This document shows positions 51,113-53,053 of a stretch of 53,053 nt of DNA, one piece after another. The stretch's first letter is position 1; each line of letters begins with the position of its first letter. Origin of the DNA: an uncultured Lachnospiraceae bacterium (GTDB lineage: Bacteria > Bacillota > Clostridia > Lachnospirales > Lachnospiraceae); contig CALWSG010000016.1 of NCBI GenBank assembly GCA_944384155.1, forward strand, positions 1-53,053. Reading direction: 5' to 3'. Under the pieces are notes generated by a model. That model was not told the DNA's origin, ran no database searches, and saw only the letters and a list, made by a program, of their open reading frames with translations. Made by a program: the position numbers and the translations under genes.

Positions 51113-52474
51113 ATGGATGATAGCAAGGATTTTCTGGCAAAGGAGCCTGTGGGAAAGCTTCTTCTAAGGCTGGCACTTCCTACCGTAACGGCACAGATTA
51201 TAAATATGATGTACAATATAGTGGACCGTATATACATAGGACATATAAAAGAGGTAGGTTCCATGGCACTGACGGGTGTAGGTGTCTGTATGCCTGTAAT
51301 CATGATAGTATCTGCATTTGCAGCACTGGTAGGCAATGGAGGAGCACCCAGGGCATCTATTTTTATGGGCAAAAAGAAAGCTGAGGAAGCGGAAAAAATA
51401 CTTGGCAACTGCTTTACCCTGCAGATAATTATTTCAGCAATTCTTACCCTTGTTCTTCTGTTGTGGAGTGAGGATTTTTTAATGGCATTTGGGGCAAGTG
51501 ACAATACTATAGGGTATGCCCTTGAATATATGAATATTTATGCCCTTGGCACTGTTTTTGTGCAGCTTACCCTTGGAATGAATGCCTTTATCACGGCACA
51601 GGGCTTTGCAAAGACAGGTATGCTGTCAGTGCTTATAGGAGCAGTGGCAAATATAATACTTGACCCTGTATTTATATTTACCCTGGATATGGGAGTTAAG
51701 GGAGCGGCACTGGCAACTATTATATCCCAGGCACTTTCATGCATATGGGTTTTATCTTTTTTATTTGGAAAAAAGACATTTATAAGGATAAGAAAGAAAA
51801 ATTTAATATTGCAAGGCAAGGTTATTCTGCCAAGTATTGCATTGGGACTTGCAACATTTATTATGCAGGCAAGTGAAAGTGTTATATCAGTTTGCTTTAA
51901 TTCTTCACTGCTAAAATATGGGGGAGATATTGCAGTAGGTGCCATGACAATACTTACAAGTGTTATGCAGTTTGCAATGCTTCCTTTACAGGGCTTGGGA
52001 CAGGGAGCACAGCCTATTATAAGCTACAATTACGGAGCAAGAAATCCATATAGGGTAAAGAGTACGTTTAGGCTTTTGCTAAAGGTAAGCTTAAGCTATG
52101 CTGTAGTTTTGTGGCTGTGTGTAATGATATTCCCGAAGGGATTTGCTGCACTTTTCACATCTGACAGTGAGCTTATTACATATACTGAAACAGCACTTAG
52201 AATATATATGGCATGTATGCTGCTTTTTGGTATTCAGATGGCCTGTCAGATGACATTTACTTCACTTGGAAATGCAAAGGCGGCTATTATAGTTGCTGTT
52301 ATGAGAAAGTTTGTTTTACTGCTTCCGCTTATTTATATTATGCCTCATATCTTTGGGGACAATAAGGCAATGGCGGTATATATGGCAGAGCCTGTTGCGG
52401 ATTTTCTGGCAGTATCCTTCACATCAGTGTTGTTTACGGTATTGTTTAAGAAGTCATTGCGGCAGATTTCATGA
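51113..52474 (+). CDS. MATE-family multidrug efflux transporter
   Basis: 453 residues, full length, twelve predicted membrane helices. LAKEPVGKLLLRLALPTVTA at the N-terminus, VDRIYIGHI, GNGGAPRASIFMGKKK and MLPLQGLGQGAQPIISYNYGA are typical of Na+- or H+-coupled MATE exporters of the DinF/VmrA-like group. Own strong promoter, no regulator adjacent. It is a separate copy from the deleted remnant at 45212 and not its missing part. AAAGGATGGATG precedes the ATG. Confidence 0.92.
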   Translation: MDDSKDFLAKEPVGKLLLRLALPTVTAQIINMMYNIVDRIYIGHIKEVGSMALTGVGVCMPVIMIVSAFAALVGNGGAPRASIFMGKKKAEEAEKILGNCFTLQIIISAILTLVLLLWSEDFLMAFGASDNTIGYALEYMNIYALGTVFVQLTLGMNAFITAQGFAKTGMLSVLIGAVANIILDPVFIFTLDMGVKGAALATIISQALSCIWVLSFLFGKKTFIRIRKKNLILQGKVILPSIALGLATFIMQASESVISVCFNSSLLKYGGDIAVGAMTILTSVMQFAMLPLQGLGQGAQPIISYNYGARNPYRVKSTFRLLLKVSLSYAVVLWLCVMIFPKGFAALFTSDSELITYTETALRIYMACMLLFGIQMACQMTFTSLGNAKAAIIVAVMRKFVLLLPLIYIMPHIFGDNKAMAVYMAEPVADFLAVSFTSVLFTVLFKKSLRQIS

Positions 52475-52496
52475 TAAAGGGAAAAATTTTCCTTAC

Positions 52497-52515
52497 ATAT
52501 TGTAATATACAATAT
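52497..52515. promoter_or_regulatory. Dyad upstream of the last gene
   Basis: ATATTGTA (52497-52504), 3 bases, TACAATAT (52508-52515). It ends about 25 bases upstream of a -10 element, in operator position. Confidence 0.4.
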
Positions 52516-52537
52516 TAAGTGTTTGGATATTGCCTAA

Positions 52538-52546
52538 TGATATAAT
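52538..52546 (+). promoter_or_regulatory. Extended -10 promoter of the last gene
   Basis: TGATATAAT (TG-N-TATAAT) with no clear -35, 24 bases before the GTG start. Confidence 0.5.
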
Positions 52547-52569
52547 GCAGAAGAAAAGGAGAGAGTTAA

Positions 52570-53053
52570 GTGAAAATATTAAAAAAGAAAAGAATTGGTA
52601 TAATGCTTGCCGGAATTGCAGTTGTTATTTTTGCAGTTTCTGCCATTGTGCTTGGAATATTTTTTGGAAAAAATAGTGAGGAAAATAGGGATAAGGATAA
52701 AATAAATCAGGCATATTACACGGACCCTCAGGAAATAGGGTTATCCGGTTATGGTACATATGCGTATCTCCCTGATGGTGATGAGGACGGAGACGGCCTT
52801 ACAGATGGAAATGAAGTTTTGGCAGGGCTTAATCCAAACAGTAAAAAAACAGATGGAGAAGTTTTGGATACAGAGGTTACATTTAAGGAAGCTATAGAGG
52901 AGGACTGTATCTTAGAGCTTGAGGGCAATGCAGACATCTACGGTTCATATATTGAAAAATCAAATATTACCGGATTAGCAAAAACACCGGGCGTATTAAG
53001 TAATGTATATGAATATAACAAAGAGGGAAATGGTTTCAGTGCAGAGATTTCAT
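52570..53053 (+). CDS. Membrane-anchored protein with calcium-repeat-like motif, 3'-truncated by window edge
   Basis: 161 codons visible from GTG at 52570, open to the window end. N-terminal basic KILKKKRIG then one membrane helix (about residues 10-33), so the rest is outside. PDGDEDGDGLTDGNEVLAGLNP (split: PDGDEDGDGLTD and GNEVLAGLNP) is an Asp-rich thrombospondin-type-3/EF-like calcium motif often seen in surface proteins. The following residues are strand-rich. AAAGGAGAG lies about 8 bases before the GTG. Product likely a cell-surface protein; the C-terminal functional domains are not in view. Confidence 0.7.
   Translation, partial: MKILKKKRIGIMLAGIAVVIFAVSAIVLGIFFGKNSEENRDKDKINQAYYTDPQEIGLSGYGTYAYLPDGDEDGDGLTDGNEVLAGLNPNSKKTDGEVLDTEVTFKEAIEEDCILELEGNADIYGSYIEKSNITGLAKTPGVLSNVYEYNKEGNGFSAEIS

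Noticed and set aside
52478..52494. Terminator after the MATE transporter (AAGGGAAAAATTTTCCTT)
   Set aside because: Short AT-rich dyad without a T-run; could be chance.

Overview
The window looks like chromosome from a low-GC, obligately anaerobic, spore-forming member of the Clostridia, most likely the family Lachnospiraceae. The evidence is the AT-rich coding style with AGGAGG-type ribosome binding sites, a bifurcating-type [FeFe]-hydrogenase, pyruvate formate-lyase with its activase, an iron alcohol dehydrogenase, spoVA sporulation genes, CotF-like coat proteins, and several families I know mainly from Lachnospiraceae (DUF5662, DUF4250, DUF5716/DUF5717-like proteins). No rRNA, tRNA, CRISPR array, intact insertion sequence or prophage was seen. 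The species cannot be named from the sequence alone.

Layout. 1-3901: the 3' part of an iron alcohol dehydrogenase, a convergent PUA/SAM rRNA methyltransferase, and a bacterial sn-glycerol-1-phosphate dehydrogenase. 3902-9414: an AT-rich accessory-looking block with a small secreted orphan and a four-gene ABC-2 export cassette (lipoprotein, ATPase, permease, permease fused to a lipoprotein-like propeller domain). 9525-14170: aspartate kinase, Lgt, and an SsuABC/NMT1-type importer. 14221-18386: hydC-hydB-hydA-like NADH-linked hydrogenase. 18728-24793: glutamate synthase gltB-gltD. 24977-33907: housekeeping and small genes (signal peptidase I, GNAT, truA, DUF5662, DUF4250, polysaccharide deacetylase, mntP, CmpB-like membrane protein, two coat proteins, citrate synthase, rarA).

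33939-40813 is a tight four-gene operon of unknown function. It encodes a 1,186-residue beta-sandwich and helical-repeat protein, a degenerate Hsp70-like protein, a TPR protein and a double-TM coiled-coil protein. It is the best candidate here for an undescribed system. 41008-45192 is the pyruvate formate-lyase locus. The enzyme is encoded in two pieces: a catalytic core that stops before the glycyl-radical domain, and a separate 83-residue protein carrying that domain. A ydcF gene and the activase follow.

45212-45962 is a MarR regulator with two perfect palindromic operators, driving an internally deleted MATE transporter remnant. 46071-50939 is a spoVA locus (AA, AB, AC, AD, AE) with two extra small ORFs. 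It is interrupted between AC and AD by a repeat-bearing spacer, a PHP phosphatase and a MIF-like tautomerase. An intact MATE transporter and the start of a membrane-anchored protein with a calcium-repeat-like motif close the window.

Metabolically, pyruvate formate-lyase, hydrogenase and alcohol dehydrogenase fit mixed-acid fermentation. Citrate synthase and glutamate synthase fit glutamate synthesis, and aspartate kinase fits amino-acid synthesis from aspartate. Start codons were chosen by ribosome-binding-site spacing and family N-termini. All functions rest on motif recognition without database searches.
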